From the NCBI RefSeq assembly GCF_030064125.1, contig NZ_CP125957.1:1426001-1490000 (forward strand): a stretch of 64,000 bases of DNA. Direction: 5' to 3'. Below are positions 35,213 to 44,096 of this stretch, one piece after another. This DNA comes from Pseudomonas sp. G2-4 (lineage in GTDB: Bacteria; Pseudomonadota; Gammaproteobacteria; Pseudomonadales; Pseudomonadaceae). The position numbers and the translations under genes were made by a program. How positions within the stretch are numbered: the first letter of the stretch is position 1; each line of letters begins with the position of its first letter. The notes below the pieces were generated by a model. The model ran no database searches, was not told the origin of the DNA, and saw nothing but the letters and a program-made list of their open reading frames with translations.

Positions 35213-36088
35213 ATGCCCATGCGTAACGATGCCAACGACGACTTCGACGATATCCCGAGCTTGCGGATGCGGGCCGACGTTCCCGATGACGATGACTTTC
35301 TGCCCAACCGCCAGCCCCATGTGCAGGCGCGCCCGGCACCTGTTGTCGCGGACAAGGTCAAGGGCCCCAGCACCGGGCCGCTGTGGGCATTGGTTGGTGC
35401 GCTGTTGTGTGCATTCGGCTTCCTGGCCTGGTGGAGTTTCCAGCAGATTGCCCTGATGGAACAGCAACTGGTGGCCACCCAGGAGAGCTTCGCCCGGATC
35501 AGTGAAGATGCAGCGGGACGCTTGCAGGAATTTTCCGGCAAGGTTGTCGCCGGTCAATCCAATGTGATGAGCGACAGTGAAGCCTTGAAGTTGCAGATCA
35601 AACAGTTGGACACCAAGTTGCAGGAGCAGGGCCGGCAATTCGACAACAAGCTGCTGGAGCAGTACAGGCAACAGCAGGTGGCGTTCGGTCCGTCCGCCGA
35701 CCTGGACAAGGAGCTGGCCCAGCTCATTGCCCATACCACTGAACAGCAGAACACCAACACTCAGCTGCAAGCCTCCAACAAGGACCTCCAAGCCCAGGTC
35801 AAGGCGCTGGCGGCTGAAGTGTCCACCCTGAAAAGCCAAGGTGAGGGTGGTGCCCTGGATGCCCAGCTCAAGAGCATCGGGGCCGACATCACTGCCCTGA
35901 AAAGAGCCACCTCCAATTCTGCCATCGAGCGCCTTGAGCAGGACGTGATCGTGCTCAAGAGCCAGCAGGATAAGGGGGGGAGCACCGCCGAGTTCGATGC
36001 GTTCCGTGGCCAGGTCACCCGCAACATCAATACCTTGCAATCGCAGATCCAGTATTTGCAGCAGCAACTGAGCAGCCGGGCTCAATGA
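35213..36088 (+). CDS. Conserved single-span membrane protein with a long coiled coil
   Basis: A 291-residue protein with an acidic N-terminal tail, one transmembrane segment (WALVGALLCAFGFLAWWSF, about residues 60-78) and a periplasmic or cytoplasmic domain of about 200 residues that is almost all coiled coil, rich in Q, L, K and A. Heptad-like stretches include LKLQIKQLDTKLQEQGRQF. It is sometimes annotated as a segregation-ATPase-like protein, but no nucleotide motif is present. ATG 35213 has AAGG 8 bases upstream; the next ATG, 6 bp later, is less well spaced. Confidence 0.85.
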   Translation: MPMRNDANDDFDDIPSLRMRADVPDDDDFLPNRQPHVQARPAPVVADKVKGPSTGPLWALVGALLCAFGFLAWWSFQQIALMEQQLVATQESFARISEDAAGRLQEFSGKVVAGQSNVMSDSEALKLQIKQLDTKLQEQGRQFDNKLLEQYRQQQVAFGPSADLDKELAQLIAHTTEQQNTNTQLQASNKDLQAQVKALAAEVSTLKSQGEGGALDAQLKSIGADITALKRATSNSAIERLEQDVIVLKSQQDKGGSTAEFDAFRGQVTRNINTLQSQIQYLQQQLSSRAQ

Positions 36089-36093
36089 CAGAT

Positions 36094-36123
36094 CTGTGGG
36101 CGCGAGCAAGCTCGCGCTCACAG
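36094..36123. repeat. Single REP-like hairpin, family B variant
   Basis: CTGTGGGCGCGAGC and GCTCGCGCTCACAG form a 14-bp near-perfect stem with an AA loop, 6 bp after the coiled-coil gene. It may also serve as a terminator. Confidence 0.75.
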
Positions 36124-36223
36124 GTTTTGATGTGAAGCACCCTACTGCAATCCCGTGAATACTCCTACATCACCCCACGCCGTCTACGCTCTTGAAACAC
36201 CAACAAGAACGAGGGGCGTGCGT

Positions 36224-37066
36224 ATGGGTTTTTTTCATAAGATGGCCTGGCTGGGCGCAGTCTTGATGCTGGGGTTGGCGCCGGTTCACGCCGCGACAAC
36301 CGACGATGGCCAGGCGGCCCGAGCCCTGCTGGAAAAGGCCTTGGCCTATTATCACGACAACGGGGACAAAGCGTTTGCCGCTTTCAGCCGTCAAGGGGAG
36401 TTCGTCGACAAGGACCGCTACGTGTTCGTGGTGGATACCCAGGGTGTCATGCTCGCCAGCGGCGGCCCCTCCTCGGCGTTGATAGGCCGAGACGTCTCCG
36501 AGGTGCTGGGGCCGGACTTGCGCAAAGCCTTCAAGGACGCCCTGAAAACCCCGGAAGCCAGCGGCATCCAGCAGGCCGAGTATCGCTGGCAGAACTGGGC
36601 CGACGGCAAGGTCGAGCGCAAGCATGTGTATTTCCAGCGGGTCGGCGAGCGAATCCTGGCGGTCGGCTACTACCTGCCACGGGCTTCTGCCGAGCAGGCC
36701 AGGGCGCTGCTGGGCAAGGCTTCGAGCGACCTGTTGAAGAATGAGAAGGCTACGCTCACGGCGATTAATTCCCTCAAGGGCGGTTATCTGCAGGATGACC
36801 TGTATGTCTTTGTCGTCGACCTCAATACCCGACGGTATGTCGGTCATGGCACCAATCTGCGGTTGATCAATACCGATTTCGCCAAGGTCAAGGACCCGGA
36901 TGGCAAACCGGTGGGCGAGCCGATCCTGGCGTTGATCGGCAAGCAGGACGAGGGGGAATACGAGTACCGCTGGAAGAACCCGGTGACCGGCAAGGTCGAG
37001 GATAAGCACGCCTACCTGAAAGAGGTCGGGCATTTCCTGGTAGCGGTGGGGTATTACAGCCCGTAA
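36224..37066 (+). CDS. Secreted tandem Cache-domain protein
   Basis: A 280-residue exported protein. A signal peptide (GFFHKMAWLGAVLMLGLAPV, cleavage near VHA-AT) is followed by two similar sensory halves: YVFVVDTQGVMLASG with YRWQNWADGKVERKHVYFQR, and YVFVVDLNTRRYVGHG with YRWKNPVTGKVEDKHAYLK. Such Cache modules bind small ligands. No output domain is attached, so it may hand the ligand or signal to a membrane receptor; that is inference. ATG 36224 follows GAGGGG at good spacing. Confidence 0.85.
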   Translation: MGFFHKMAWLGAVLMLGLAPVHAATTDDGQAARALLEKALAYYHDNGDKAFAAFSRQGEFVDKDRYVFVVDTQGVMLASGGPSSALIGRDVSEVLGPDLRKAFKDALKTPEASGIQQAEYRWQNWADGKVERKHVYFQRVGERILAVGYYLPRASAEQARALLGKASSDLLKNEKATLTAINSLKGGYLQDDLYVFVVDLNTRRYVGHGTNLRLINTDFAKVKDPDGKPVGEPILALIGKQDEGEYEYRWKNPVTGKVEDKHAYLKEVGHFLVAVGYYSP

Positions 37067-37084
37067 AGCGAGGCACTGGACATC

Positions 37085-37216
37085 GTGGCGAGGGAGCTTG
37101 CTCCCGCTGGGGCGCGAAGCGCCCCTGAAAATCTGAGTTTCACCCCGTCGAGCCGGGTGGAGGTCAGCCTTGTTGGGGCTGCTGCGCAGCCCAGCGGGAG
37201 CAAGCTCCCTCGCCAC
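37085..37216. repeat. REP pair (REPIN), family A
   Basis: GTGGCGAGGGAGCTTGCTCC and its inverted copy, between convergent Cache and rapA genes. Confidence 0.88.
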
Positions 37217-37259
37217 AAAAGCTCTCCGGCACAATTAATCGGGTTGGTGTCCGGGTTTA

Positions 37260-40106
37260 TCAGCCCGCCACCAACACTCGAATCGCCTCCAGGCGCAGCG
37301 CCGCCTTTTCAAGCATCGCCAAGCCTTGTTCGCGTTGTTGACGCAGGGCCACCAGTTCGCTGTCGCGCACGGTTGGGTTGACGGCTTGCAGGGCGGTCAG
37401 GCGTGCCAGTTCCTCGTCGGTATCGGCGGCCAGGCGACGCTGGGCCTCGGCCACGCGTTCGGCGTGGCGCGGGGCGATCTTCTCTTCACCCGCGTTGATC
37501 CGTGGCGTCAGTTGGTCGCGCTGGGCCTGGATGAACTTGTTGGCGCTGGCACGGGGCACGCTTTCCAGTTGGTCGTTCAGGGTTTCGAACGCGACTCGGG
37601 CGGCCAGGTCGTTGCCGTTGGCGTCCAGCAGGCAGCGCAGGGCGGCCGGCGGCAGATAACGGCCCAGTTGCAGTGAGCGTGGGGCAACCACTTCACTGAC
37701 GTAGAGCAGTTCCAGCAACACGGTGCCTGGCTTGAGGGCCTTGTTCTTGATCAGCGCCACGGCGGTGTTGCCCATGGAACCGGACAGCACCAGGTCCATG
37801 CCGCCCTGCACCATCGGGTGTTCCCAGGTGATGAACTGCATGTCTTCGCGAGACAGCGCCTGGTTGCGGTCGTAGGTGATGGTCACGCCTTCGTCGTCAC
37901 CCAGCGGGAAGCTGGCGTCGAGCATTTTTTCGCTCGGCTTGAGGATCAGCGCGTTTTCCGAATGGTCCTCGCTGTCGATGCCGAACGCGTCGAACAGGGT
38001 TTCCATGTAGATCGGCAGGGCGAACTGGTCGTCCTGTTCGAGAATGGCTTCCACCAGCGCATCACCTTCACCCGCACCGCCGGAATTGAGCTCCAGCAGG
38101 CGGTCGCGACCGGTGTGCAGCTCGGCTTCCAGGCGCTCGCGTTCGGCACGGGCTTCGTCGATCAGTGCTTGCCACTGGCCATCGTCGGCTTCTTCCAGGA
38201 GTGGTAGCAGGCGCGGGCCGAACTGATGCTGTAAGGCGTTGCCGGTCGGGCAGGTGTTGAGGAAGGCATTCAAGGCTTCGTGATACCACTGGAACAGACG
38301 CGCTTGCGGGCTGGTTTCCAGATAAGGCACATGCAGCTCGATGATGTGCTTCTGGCCGATCCGGTCCAAGCGGCCGATACGCTGCTCCAGCAAGTCCGGG
38401 TGCGCCGGCAGGTCGAACAGCACCAGGTGATGGGCGAACTGGAAGTTGCGACCCTCGCTGCCGATTTCCGAGCAGATCAGCACCTGGGCGCCAAACTCTT
38501 CGTCGGCGAAATAGGCCGCCGCGCGGTCACGCTCCAGAATGTTCATGCCTTCGTGGAAAACCGTGGCCGGGATGCCGGAACGCACGCGCAGGGCGTCTTC
38601 CAGGTCCATGGCGGTTTCGGCGTGGGCGCAGATCACCAGCACCTTGGTGCGCTTGAGCATCTTCAGGGTGTCGATCAGCCACTCGACGCGCGGATCGAAG
38701 CGCCACCAGCGTTCTTCCTCGCTGGCGTCCGGCTGGGCCTGGAAGCTGACTTCCGGGTATAGCTCGGCGTGATCGCCCAACGGCAGCTCGAGGTATTCGG
38801 CCGGGCACGGCAGCGGGTAGGCGTGCAGCTTGCGCTCCGGGAAACCCTGCACGGCGGCGCGGGTATTGCGAAACAGCACGCGGCCGGTACCGTGGCGGTC
38901 CAGCAGTTCGCGGACCAGGCGGGCGCTGGCTTCGATATCGCCATCATTGACGGCGGTCAGCAAGGCTTCGCCTTCGTTGCCCAAAAAGCCGTGGATGGTT
39001 TGGTGGGCTTCGGGCGAGAGACGGCCCTTGTCCAGCAGCTCCTGCACGGCTTCGGCCACCGGGCGATAATTTTCGCTTTCGGCGCGGAAGGCCTTGAGGT
39101 CATGGAAGCGGTTCGGGTCCAGTAGGCGCAGGCGGGCGAAGTGGCTGTCCTGGCCCAGTTGTTCCGGGGTCGCGGTCAGCAGCAGCACGCCCGGGATGGT
39201 CTCGGCAAGCTGTTCGACCAGGGCGTATTGCGGGCTGACCTGATCTTCGTGCCATACCAGATGGTGGGCTTCATCGACCACCATCAAGTCCCAGCCGGCG
39301 GCGAACAGCGCATCCTGGGCTTTCTCATCGTCCACCAGCCACTCCAGCGCCACCAGGGCCAGTTGGGTGTCTTCGAACGGGTTGCTGGCATCGCTTTCGA
39401 TGAAGCGTTCTTCGTCGAACAGCGCGACCTGCAGATTGAAACGCCGACGCATTTCCACCAACCACTGGTGCTGAAGGTTTTCCGGCACCAGGATCAATAC
39501 GCGGTTGGCGCGGCCGGAAAGCAGTTGGCGGTGGATCACCAGGCCGGCTTCGATGGTCTTGCCCAGGCCTACTTCGTCTGCCAGCAACACCCGCGGCGCA
39601 ATGCGGTCGGCCACTTCGCGGGCGATATGCAACTGGTGGGCGATCGGCTGGGCACGTACGCCGCCCAGGCCCCACAGCGAAGACTGCAATTGGCGACTGG
39701 TGTGTTCCAGGGTGTGGTAGCGCAGGGAGAACCAGGCCAGCGGGTCGATCTGGCCGGCGAACAGACGGTCGCTGGCCAGGCGGAACTGGATGAAGTTCGA
39801 CAGCTGGGTTTCCGGCAGGGTGACGACGTCGTTCTGCCCGTTGAGGCCGTGGTAGACCAGCAGCCCGTCGACATCATCGACTTCGCGCACGGTCATTTTC
39901 CAGCCTTCGAAGTGAGTGATCACATCGCCCGGCGAAAACCGTACACGGGTAAGGGGCGCATTCCGTAGCGCGTACTGGCGAGTGTCGCCAGTGGCCGGAT
40001 AGAGCACGGTCAACAAGCGGCCGTCCTGTGCCAGAACGGTGCCTAAACCCAGCTCGGCTTCGCTGTCACTGATCCAGCGTTGCCCCGGTTGATACTGCTG
40101 CGCCAT
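37260..40106 (-). CDS. rapA: RNA polymerase-associated protein RapA (HepA)
   Basis: A 948-residue Swi2/Snf2-type ATPase that binds core RNA polymerase and helps recycle it. It shows the tudor-like N-terminus ([18 protein letters not shown]), helicase motif [13 protein letters not shown] (residues 177-188), motif II DEAH (278-281), and in the second lobe [20 protein letters not shown] and [12 protein letters not shown] RapA-specific C-terminal half of about 350 residues follows. The length is as expected and the gene is transcribed alone. Confidence 0.97.
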   Translation of the reverse strand: MAQQYQPGQRWISDSEAELGLGTVLAQDGRLLTVLYPATGDTRQYALRNAPLTRVRFSPGDVITHFEGWKMTVREVDDVDGLLVYHGLNGQNDVVTLPETQLSNFIQFRLASDRLFAGQIDPLAWFSLRYHTLEHTSRQLQSSLWGLGGVRAQPIAHQLHIAREVADRIAPRVLLADEVGLGKTIEAGLVIHRQLLSGRANRVLILVPENLQHQWLVEMRRRFNLQVALFDEERFIESDASNPFEDTQLALVALEWLVDDEKAQDALFAAGWDLMVVDEAHHLVWHEDQVSPQYALVEQLAETIPGVLLLTATPEQLGQDSHFARLRLLDPNRFHDLKAFRAESENYRPVAEAVQELLDKGRLSPEAHQTIHGFLGNEGEALLTAVNDGDIEASARLVRELLDRHGTGRVLFRNTRAAVQGFPERKLHAYPLPCPAEYLELPLGDHAELYPEVSFQAQPDASEEERWWRFDPRVEWLIDTLKMLKRTKVLVICAHAETAMDLEDALRVRSGIPATVFHEGMNILERDRAAAYFADEEFGAQVLICSEIGSEGRNFQFAHHLVLFDLPAHPDLLEQRIGRLDRIGQKHIIELHVPYLETSPQARLFQWYHEALNAFLNTCPTGNALQHQFGPRLLPLLEEADDGQWQALIDEARAERERLEAELHTGRDRLLELNSGGAGEGDALVEAILEQDDQFALPIYMETLFDAFGIDSEDHSENALILKPSEKMLDASFPLGDDEGVTITYDRNQALSREDMQFITWEHPMVQGGMDLVLSGSMGNTAVALIKNKALKPGTVLLELLYVSEVVAPRSLQLGRYLPPAALRCLLDANGNDLAARVAFETLNDQLESVPRASANKFIQAQRDQLTPRINAGEEKIAPRHAERVAEAQRRLAADTDEELARLTALQAVNPTVRDSELVALRQQREQGLAMLEKAALRLEAIRVLVAG

Positions 40107-40354
40107 GCTGCCTGACTCCCGCCTTGAAAAAGCCGGTTATCTTAACGGAATGATCCCTCAGACCAAAGGAATTACGTAAGCATTACGCTGCCACGGGGCT
40201 GATTCGTCACGCGACGGTACGGAACTTAAGTGGGCTCAGGGATCAAACAAGCTCGACCCTGAGTGCTGCGACAATGCCAACTGGGTCACAAGTTTCAGAC
40301 CGGCGGTTCAAGCTGCCATCCCCTCAGCCGACAACCTGAAGACAGGAGACCTTT

Positions 40355-40696
40355 ATGTTGCCACCCATACTTCCTCTGAGCGTTGTACCGATCACCGCTC
40401 AACAGGACCCGGTCCGCCAGCGACCGGACATACCGCCCGTGGTCCCGGTGCAGCAAAGCTCCAACGAAAGCACCATCGACCTGCAAAATCGTGACCCGGA
40501 AGAGGCCGCGCTGCTGCTGCGTGAGGAACAGCGCCGTCAGCAGGAACGCGACAAGCGTCGCCACGAAGCCGAGGAAGACCCCGAAGAGCACCTGGCCATA
40601 CCGGGTACCGAACTCAATGCCGATAACACCGTGCCGGTAGTGCCGCTGATGGAAGAAGAGTCGCGCCAGGGCCTGTGGGTCGATATCCAGATCTGA
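40355..40696 (+). CDS. Conserved hypothetical protein, proline- and glutamate-rich
   Basis: A 113-residue protein without membrane segments or a signal peptide. The N-terminal third is proline-rich (MLPPILPLSVVPITAQQDPV), and the centre is a highly charged helix (LLLREEQRRQQERDKRRHEA). It is probably disordered. Related genes in Pseudomonas have sometimes been mislabelled as aspartate-semialdehyde dehydrogenase; nothing here supports that. An AGACAGGAGACCTTT leader precedes ATG. It is the first of three possibly coupled short genes. Confidence 0.72.
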   Translation: MLPPILPLSVVPITAQQDPVRQRPDIPPVVPVQQSSNESTIDLQNRDPEEAALLLREEQRRQQERDKRRHEAEEDPEEHLAIPGTELNADNTVPVVPLMEEESRQGLWVDIQI

Positions 40697-40794
40697 TGCA
40701 GGCGCTTGCCGACGTACGCAGGCTGGTCAACACCGCCAACAGCCCGCATCATGGGCGCATCCGCAATTCACTGCACGATGCCGACACGCCATGA
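40696..40794 (+). CDS. Possible 32-residue overlapping ORF
   Basis: The frame starts with ATG overlapping the previous stop (TGATG at 40694-40698) and ends in TGA that overlaps the next start (ATGA at 40791-40794). It encodes MQALADVRRLVNTANSPHHG and 12 more residues. No Shine-Dalgarno is visible and the peptide resembles nothing I know. It may be a coupling ORF, or a chance frame. Confidence 0.3.
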   Translation: MQALADVRRLVNTANSPHHGRIRNSLHDADTP

Positions 40795-40952
40795 GCCAAG
40801 ATGACAAACTGATTGACCTCAACGCTGAGCGCGCCAAGCGCGTTCACGACCTCAACGAAAAGCGCCTCAATGAAGTCCGCCAGGCTTTCGAGCAGGCCAT
40901 GCCCCTGACCAAACCCAAGAAAAAGCCGAAGAACAAACCGAAAAAGCGTTGA
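40791..40952 (+). CDS. Small basic protein, 53 residues
   Basis: Encodes MSQDDKLIDLNAERAKRVHD at the start and a lysine/proline tail ending PKKKPKNKPKKR. The charged helix plus basic tail suggests RNA or ribosome binding, which is only inference. There is no good Shine-Dalgarno before ATG; the ATGA overlap with the preceding short frame offers translational coupling instead. The codon use looks genuine. Confidence 0.6.
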   Translation: MSQDDKLIDLNAERAKRVHDLNEKRLNEVRQAFEQAMPLTKPKKKPKNKPKKR

Positions 40953-40968
40953 GCCCCCCCTCGAACCA

Positions 40969-40982
40969 TTGATGTAGATCAG
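40969..40982. promoter_or_regulatory. Anr/FNR box 1
   Basis: TTGATGTAGATCAG matches TTGAT-N4-ATCAA in all but the last base. It is centred about 91 bp before the predicted start of transcription of the CcoM-like gene. Confidence 0.65.
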
Positions 40983-41018
40983 TTATTTCCCCACCTTTAC
41001 GCCCCGTCGCGGGCGTTA

Positions 41019-41032
41019 TTGACCCCGGTCAA
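41019..41032. promoter_or_regulatory. Anr/FNR box 2
   Basis: TTGACCCCGGTCAA has perfect TTGAC/GTCAA arms with 4-base spacing. Its centre is 41.5 bp from the predicted transcription start near 41067 (a -10-like TAACTT at 41055-41060), the class II activation position. Confidence 0.72.
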
Positions 41033-41098
41033 TTTTCATCCAGGCCTGATTGGTTAACTTGAACCCATCGCAACAGGGGCAAGACCAGGAGGCCAGTC

Positions 41099-41215
41099 AT
41101 GTTTTTCGATAATGTGGTGTTTGCCGGGGTGTTCACGGTCGGCCTCATGTTCGTGTTTTTCGCAGGCTTTGGATTATTCATCTGGAAAGACGCGCATAAG
41201 CGCAAAAAGCCGTAG
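41099..41215 (+). CDS. Single-span small membrane protein, candidate CcoM subunit of cbb3 oxidase
   Basis: A 38-residue protein, MFFDNVVFAGVFTVGLMFVF then FAGFGLFIWKDAHKRKKP: one hydrophobic helix (about 5-29) followed by a basic cytoplasmic tail. The pattern, especially FxDNVV at the start and FGxFIWKD at the end, recalls CcoM, the small subunit found in the P. stutzeri cbb3 oxidase and encoded away from the cco operon. Two Anr boxes upstream agree with low-oxygen expression like cbb3 genes. AGGAGG lies 7 bases before ATG. The assignment is from memory of the family and is not proven. Confidence 0.68.
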   Translation: MFFDNVVFAGVFTVGLMFVFFAGFGLFIWKDAHKRKKP

Positions 41216-41250
41216 ATCTTTCCGGCTACAACGAGCACGCAAGGCATTTT

Positions 41251-41276
41251 GGGCGACTTCGGTCGCCCTTTTTTTT
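41251..41276 (+). terminator. Terminator after the CcoM-like gene
   Basis: GGGCGAC-TTCG-GTCGCCC is a 7-bp stem on a stable UUCG loop, followed by eight T residues. Confidence 0.92.
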
Positions 41277-41304
41277 GGCAATTTTTTTTGCTTCGACAAA
41301 ACAA

Positions 41305-41394
41305 CTGTGGGAGAGCTTGCTCGCGATAGCGGCGTTTCAGCCGCCATTGATATCGGCTGACCTGACGCTATCGCGAGCAAGCTCGCTCCCACAG
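41305..41394. repeat. REP pair (REPIN), family B
   Basis: The left unit CTGTGGGAGAGCTTGCTCGC lacks two bases of the consensus; the right unit GCGAGCAAGCTCGCTCCCAC is intact. Confidence 0.85.
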
Positions 41395-41415
41395 GGTTGG
41401 GTGTTTTGAGCATAA

Positions 41416-41449
41416 AAAAAGGTGCGACCCAGCAGGGTCGCACCTTTTT
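41416..41449 (-). terminator. pitA terminator (bidirectional)
   Basis: AAAAAGGTGCGACCC and GGGTCGCACCTTTTT form a 15-bp perfect stem with an AGCA loop, 15 bp after the pitA stop. Confidence 0.92.
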
Positions 41450-41464
41450 AATGGGCCGCTGGAA

Positions 41465-42940
41465 TCAGCTACCGAGGGCCTTGGACGCCAGCCAGAACAA
41501 GCCGGCCGACAGCGCCACCGTCGCCGGCAGGGTCAATACCCAAGCCAGCAGGATGGTGCGCACGGTGCCACCTTGCAGGCCGCTTTTGTTGGCGACCATG
41601 GTGCCGGCCACGCCCGAGGACAGCACGTGGGTGGTGGAAACCGGCAGACTGAAGATGTTCGCCGCGCCGATCATGCACGCTGTGGTGATCTGTGCCGACA
41701 TGCCTTGGGCATAGGTCATGCCTTGCTTGCCGATCTTCTCGCCGATGGTCAGCACCACACGCTTCCAACCGACCATGGTGCCCAGGCCCAGGGCCAGGGC
41801 GACCGCCAGGATCACCCAGAACGGGGCGTATTCGGTGGTGGCGGTCAGGTCCTTGCGCAGCTTGTTCAGGTCGTCTTTCTCGCGGGCCGCCAAGCCTGGC
41901 AGCTTGCCGACCTTCTTCGCCGTGTCATCCAGGCAGAGCAGGTAGCGGCGCACCTCGATGCGGCTCTCCGACGGCAGCGAATGGTAGTCCGCCACGCCTT
42001 TGAGCGTGTCGAGCAGTGCAGCGATGGTGGGCTCTGTCTGCTGCGGGTTGCAGCGGAATTTTTCCGGCAGATCGCCTTTCACGCTTTTGCCCAGCGCCAG
42101 GTACTCACCCAGGGATTCGTTGTTGCGCTGGTAGAACTGGCTCAGGTGCAACGTCGCGTCGCGCGTCCGTTCGATCTGATAGGTGGTGCTGCCAAGGTCG
42201 AGTACGAACTGCGCAGGCACGATACCGATCAGCACGAGCATGATCAGGCCGATACCTTTCTGGCCATCGTTGGAGCCGTGGACGAAGCTGACAGCCATGG
42301 CCGAGATCACCAGCACCAGGCGATTCCAGAACGGTGGATGCTTTTTGTCGTCGATCTTGCGGCGCTGTTCCGGCGTCTTGTGCATCTTCGACAGCGGGCG
42401 CCACCATTTCAGACTAATCAACACCAGGGCGGCAACCAGGAAACCGGCCATGGGTGAGAACACCAGGGAAGCGCCGATATCGATCGCCTTCTGCCAGTTC
42501 ACCCCGTCGGCCAACGGAATATCGTTGATCAGGGCGTTGGCCAGGCCCACGCCGAGGATCGAGCCGATCAGCGTGTGGGAACTGGAGGCCGGGATACCGA
42601 AGTACCAGGTACCCAGGTTCCAGGTGATGGCCGCTGCGAGCAGCGAAAACACCATGGCCAGGCCGTGTCCGGTGTTCACATTGATCAGCAGCTCCACGGG
42701 CAACAGGTGAACGATGGCATACGCCACCCCCACGCCGCCCAGCAGCACGCCGAGGAAATTGAACACACCGGAAAAGAACACCGCCAGATGAGGCGGCATG
42801 GCTTTGGTGTAGATAACAGTGGCAACCGCGTTAGCGGTGTCATGAAAGCCGTTGATGAACTCGAAGGCGAGGACAAAAGCCAGGGCGAGCAAGAGGCTCA
42901 CGAGCACCCAAGCATCCAGTCCGCTGAATAAATCGATCAT
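41465..42940 (-). CDS. pitA: Inorganic phosphate transporter, PiT family
   Basis: A 491-residue metal-phosphate symporter in the inner membrane. The N-terminal PiT signature GFHDTANAVATVIYT and the second repeat VHGSNDGQKGIG are both present, with about ten transmembrane segments and a hydrophilic middle loop (about residues 275-390). It is low-affinity and usually constitutive; I see no Pho box upstream. ATG 42940 gives the common N-terminus MIDLFSGLDAWVL, although its Shine-Dalgarno is weak. Confidence 0.92.
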   Translation of the reverse strand: MIDLFSGLDAWVLVSLLLALAFVLAFEFINGFHDTANAVATVIYTKAMPPHLAVFFSGVFNFLGVLLGGVGVAYAIVHLLPVELLINVNTGHGLAMVFSLLAAAITWNLGTWYFGIPASSSHTLIGSILGVGLANALINDIPLADGVNWQKAIDIGASLVFSPMAGFLVAALVLISLKWWRPLSKMHKTPEQRRKIDDKKHPPFWNRLVLVISAMAVSFVHGSNDGQKGIGLIMLVLIGIVPAQFVLDLGSTTYQIERTRDATLHLSQFYQRNNESLGEYLALGKSVKGDLPEKFRCNPQQTEPTIAALLDTLKGVADYHSLPSESRIEVRRYLLCLDDTAKKVGKLPGLAAREKDDLNKLRKDLTATTEYAPFWVILAVALALGLGTMVGWKRVVLTIGEKIGKQGMTYAQGMSAQITTACMIGAANIFSLPVSTTHVLSSGVAGTMVANKSGLQGGTVRTILLAWVLTLPATVALSAGLFWLASKALGS

Positions 42941-43304
42941 GAAGGTTTTCTGACCCGGTCGTAAGGGGGCGCGATTATGCCAGAAAACCATGGCAATCGA
43001 TGCATCGCCTGCTCATCGGTAACATTCTTCAACGAAATAATTTGTAGGAAACGCGCTGGTCGGGGATTTCGACAGGGTATGCAACCCGTTGATTTCGGGC
43101 TGAAAAGCCCGAAAGGCAAGGGCGGTCTCGGCGCTGAAGGTACTTCAGGTCGATGTACGAAGGATCTGAAAAAGTTTGTTCACGAGTACTCCTCGACCGT
43201 TAGCGGAAAGGAGATGACGGCCCGCTCGTGACGGGCGTCCAGCATCGGCGTCCGGCCTGAGTGTTGGCCGGATACCGCTTCACAAGAACATCAAGCCTTG
43301 AGCG
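42941..43304. other. Gene-free stretch between pitA and a small gene, hairpin-rich
   Basis: About 364 bp with three clear RNA hairpins: TTTCGGGCT-GAAA-AGCCCGAAA at 43093-43114, GCCCG/CGGGC near 43218-43236, and TCCGGCC/GGCCGGA at 43251-43272. None has the T run of a terminator. An sRNA or a structured leader is possible; an 84-residue frame in it has no ribosome-binding site and unusual composition. Confidence 0.5.
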
Positions 43305-43505
43305 TCATTGCTCTTCGGCCTTGAGTTCTTTTTCCATTTTCTGCAGTTCCTGGGTGAAGGCCTGGTCCTGAACGGTGGCACGCTTACGCCAGGGTTTGCG
43401 TTCCGGTTCAGGCTGCGCGGCGTAGGTGGTGACTTCCCCGCCGTAAACTTCCTTGTAACGTTGTTCCTGGCGCTCTAGTTCCGCGCGCAGTTCGTCTTTC
43501 GTCAC
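43305..43505 (-). CDS. Conserved hypothetical protein, 66 residues
   Basis: A short, highly charged, mostly helical protein: [20 protein letters not shown] at the start and [19 protein letters not shown] at the end, with a proline/arginine-rich centre. It has no membrane segment. I chose GTG 43505 because TTAGGT precedes it by 6 bases; there is no ATG nearby. A palindrome TGCATGT-AG-ACATGCA lies 43 bp upstream and may be its operator. Function unknown. Confidence 0.65.
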   Translation of the reverse strand: MTKDELRAELERQEQRYKEVYGGEVTTYAAQPEPERKPWRKRATVQDQAFTQELQKMEKELKAEEQ

Positions 43506-44096
43506 AGTTCTACCTAATAAAGTGAAATTGAATCTGGTGATACGCACTGCATGTAGACATGCAGACGGCCACGGCACCAGAGCTGACAGCTGACGTAGCA
43601 TCAGGGCTTCGTGTTGTTGCCAATACAGGGGAAGCGGCCATCAAGGTGCTTCGTGCACCTGTTGCGGGCACCACGCAACAAACTGCGGCGCCCTGCGGAC
43701 GGGAACGGTCGATTGGCCGCTCCGTCACTGAAGTGCATTATAGCGGTCCACTCGAATAACACTATCGGGAAAAATTAAAAGTATCGGTTGTTGTGTGAAT
43801 CCATGTTTGTATGCGCAACTTGTGGCAATTAGGTTTCAGCACATGCCCGACAAGTGCCGGTAGGCTGACGTCATTGAACGTAACAAGTTCAATGTCCCAG
43901 GCATCGTGTTCAAGTCCAATCGCCTGGGAGCGTGAACTTGCATCGAGTGCGTACGGCATCCGAAGCGGATTCCCACATAGAGCTGATTGCGATTATCGGC
44001 CGCTGGTTCGATAATCGAACGATCTTGGCGGTTTAGCGCTTGTCTGCCCATCGGGCGCCGCTTGTAATAGCCGTCATTCGCCGGGAAGGACCAGAC
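43506..44096. other. Gene-free stretch upstream of pcaR with multiple palindromes
   Basis: About 590 bp. Palindromes at 43548-43563 (TGCATGT-AG-ACATGCA), 43645-43659 (GGTGC/GCACC), 43660-43680 (TGTTGCG/CGCAACA), 43872-43894 (CATTGAAC/GTTCAATG) and 43896-43928 (CCCAGGC/GCCTGGG), plus the PcaR operator at 44006-44020. Two frames of 66-67 codons occur, but lack ribosome-binding sites and look random. Confidence 0.55.
44006..44020. promoter_or_regulatory. PcaR operator before pcaR
   Basis: GTTCGATAATCGAAC is a perfect 15-bp palindrome and matches the known PcaR-site form. It lies 77 bp upstream of pcaR, consistent with autoregulation. Confidence 0.8.

Noticed and set aside
40355..40696. Possible aspartate-semialdehyde dehydrogenase
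   Set aside because: The 113-residue charged protein has no Rossmann fold or catalytic cysteine; such labels on similar genes appear to be mis-annotation.
42977..43231. 84-codon frame between pitA and the next small gene
   Set aside because: No Shine-Dalgarno, odd composition, and it crosses RNA hairpins; non-coding is more likely.
43811..44014. 67-codon frame upstream of pcaR
   Set aside because: It has no ribosome-binding site, lies across inverted repeats and the PcaR operator, and its product looks random.
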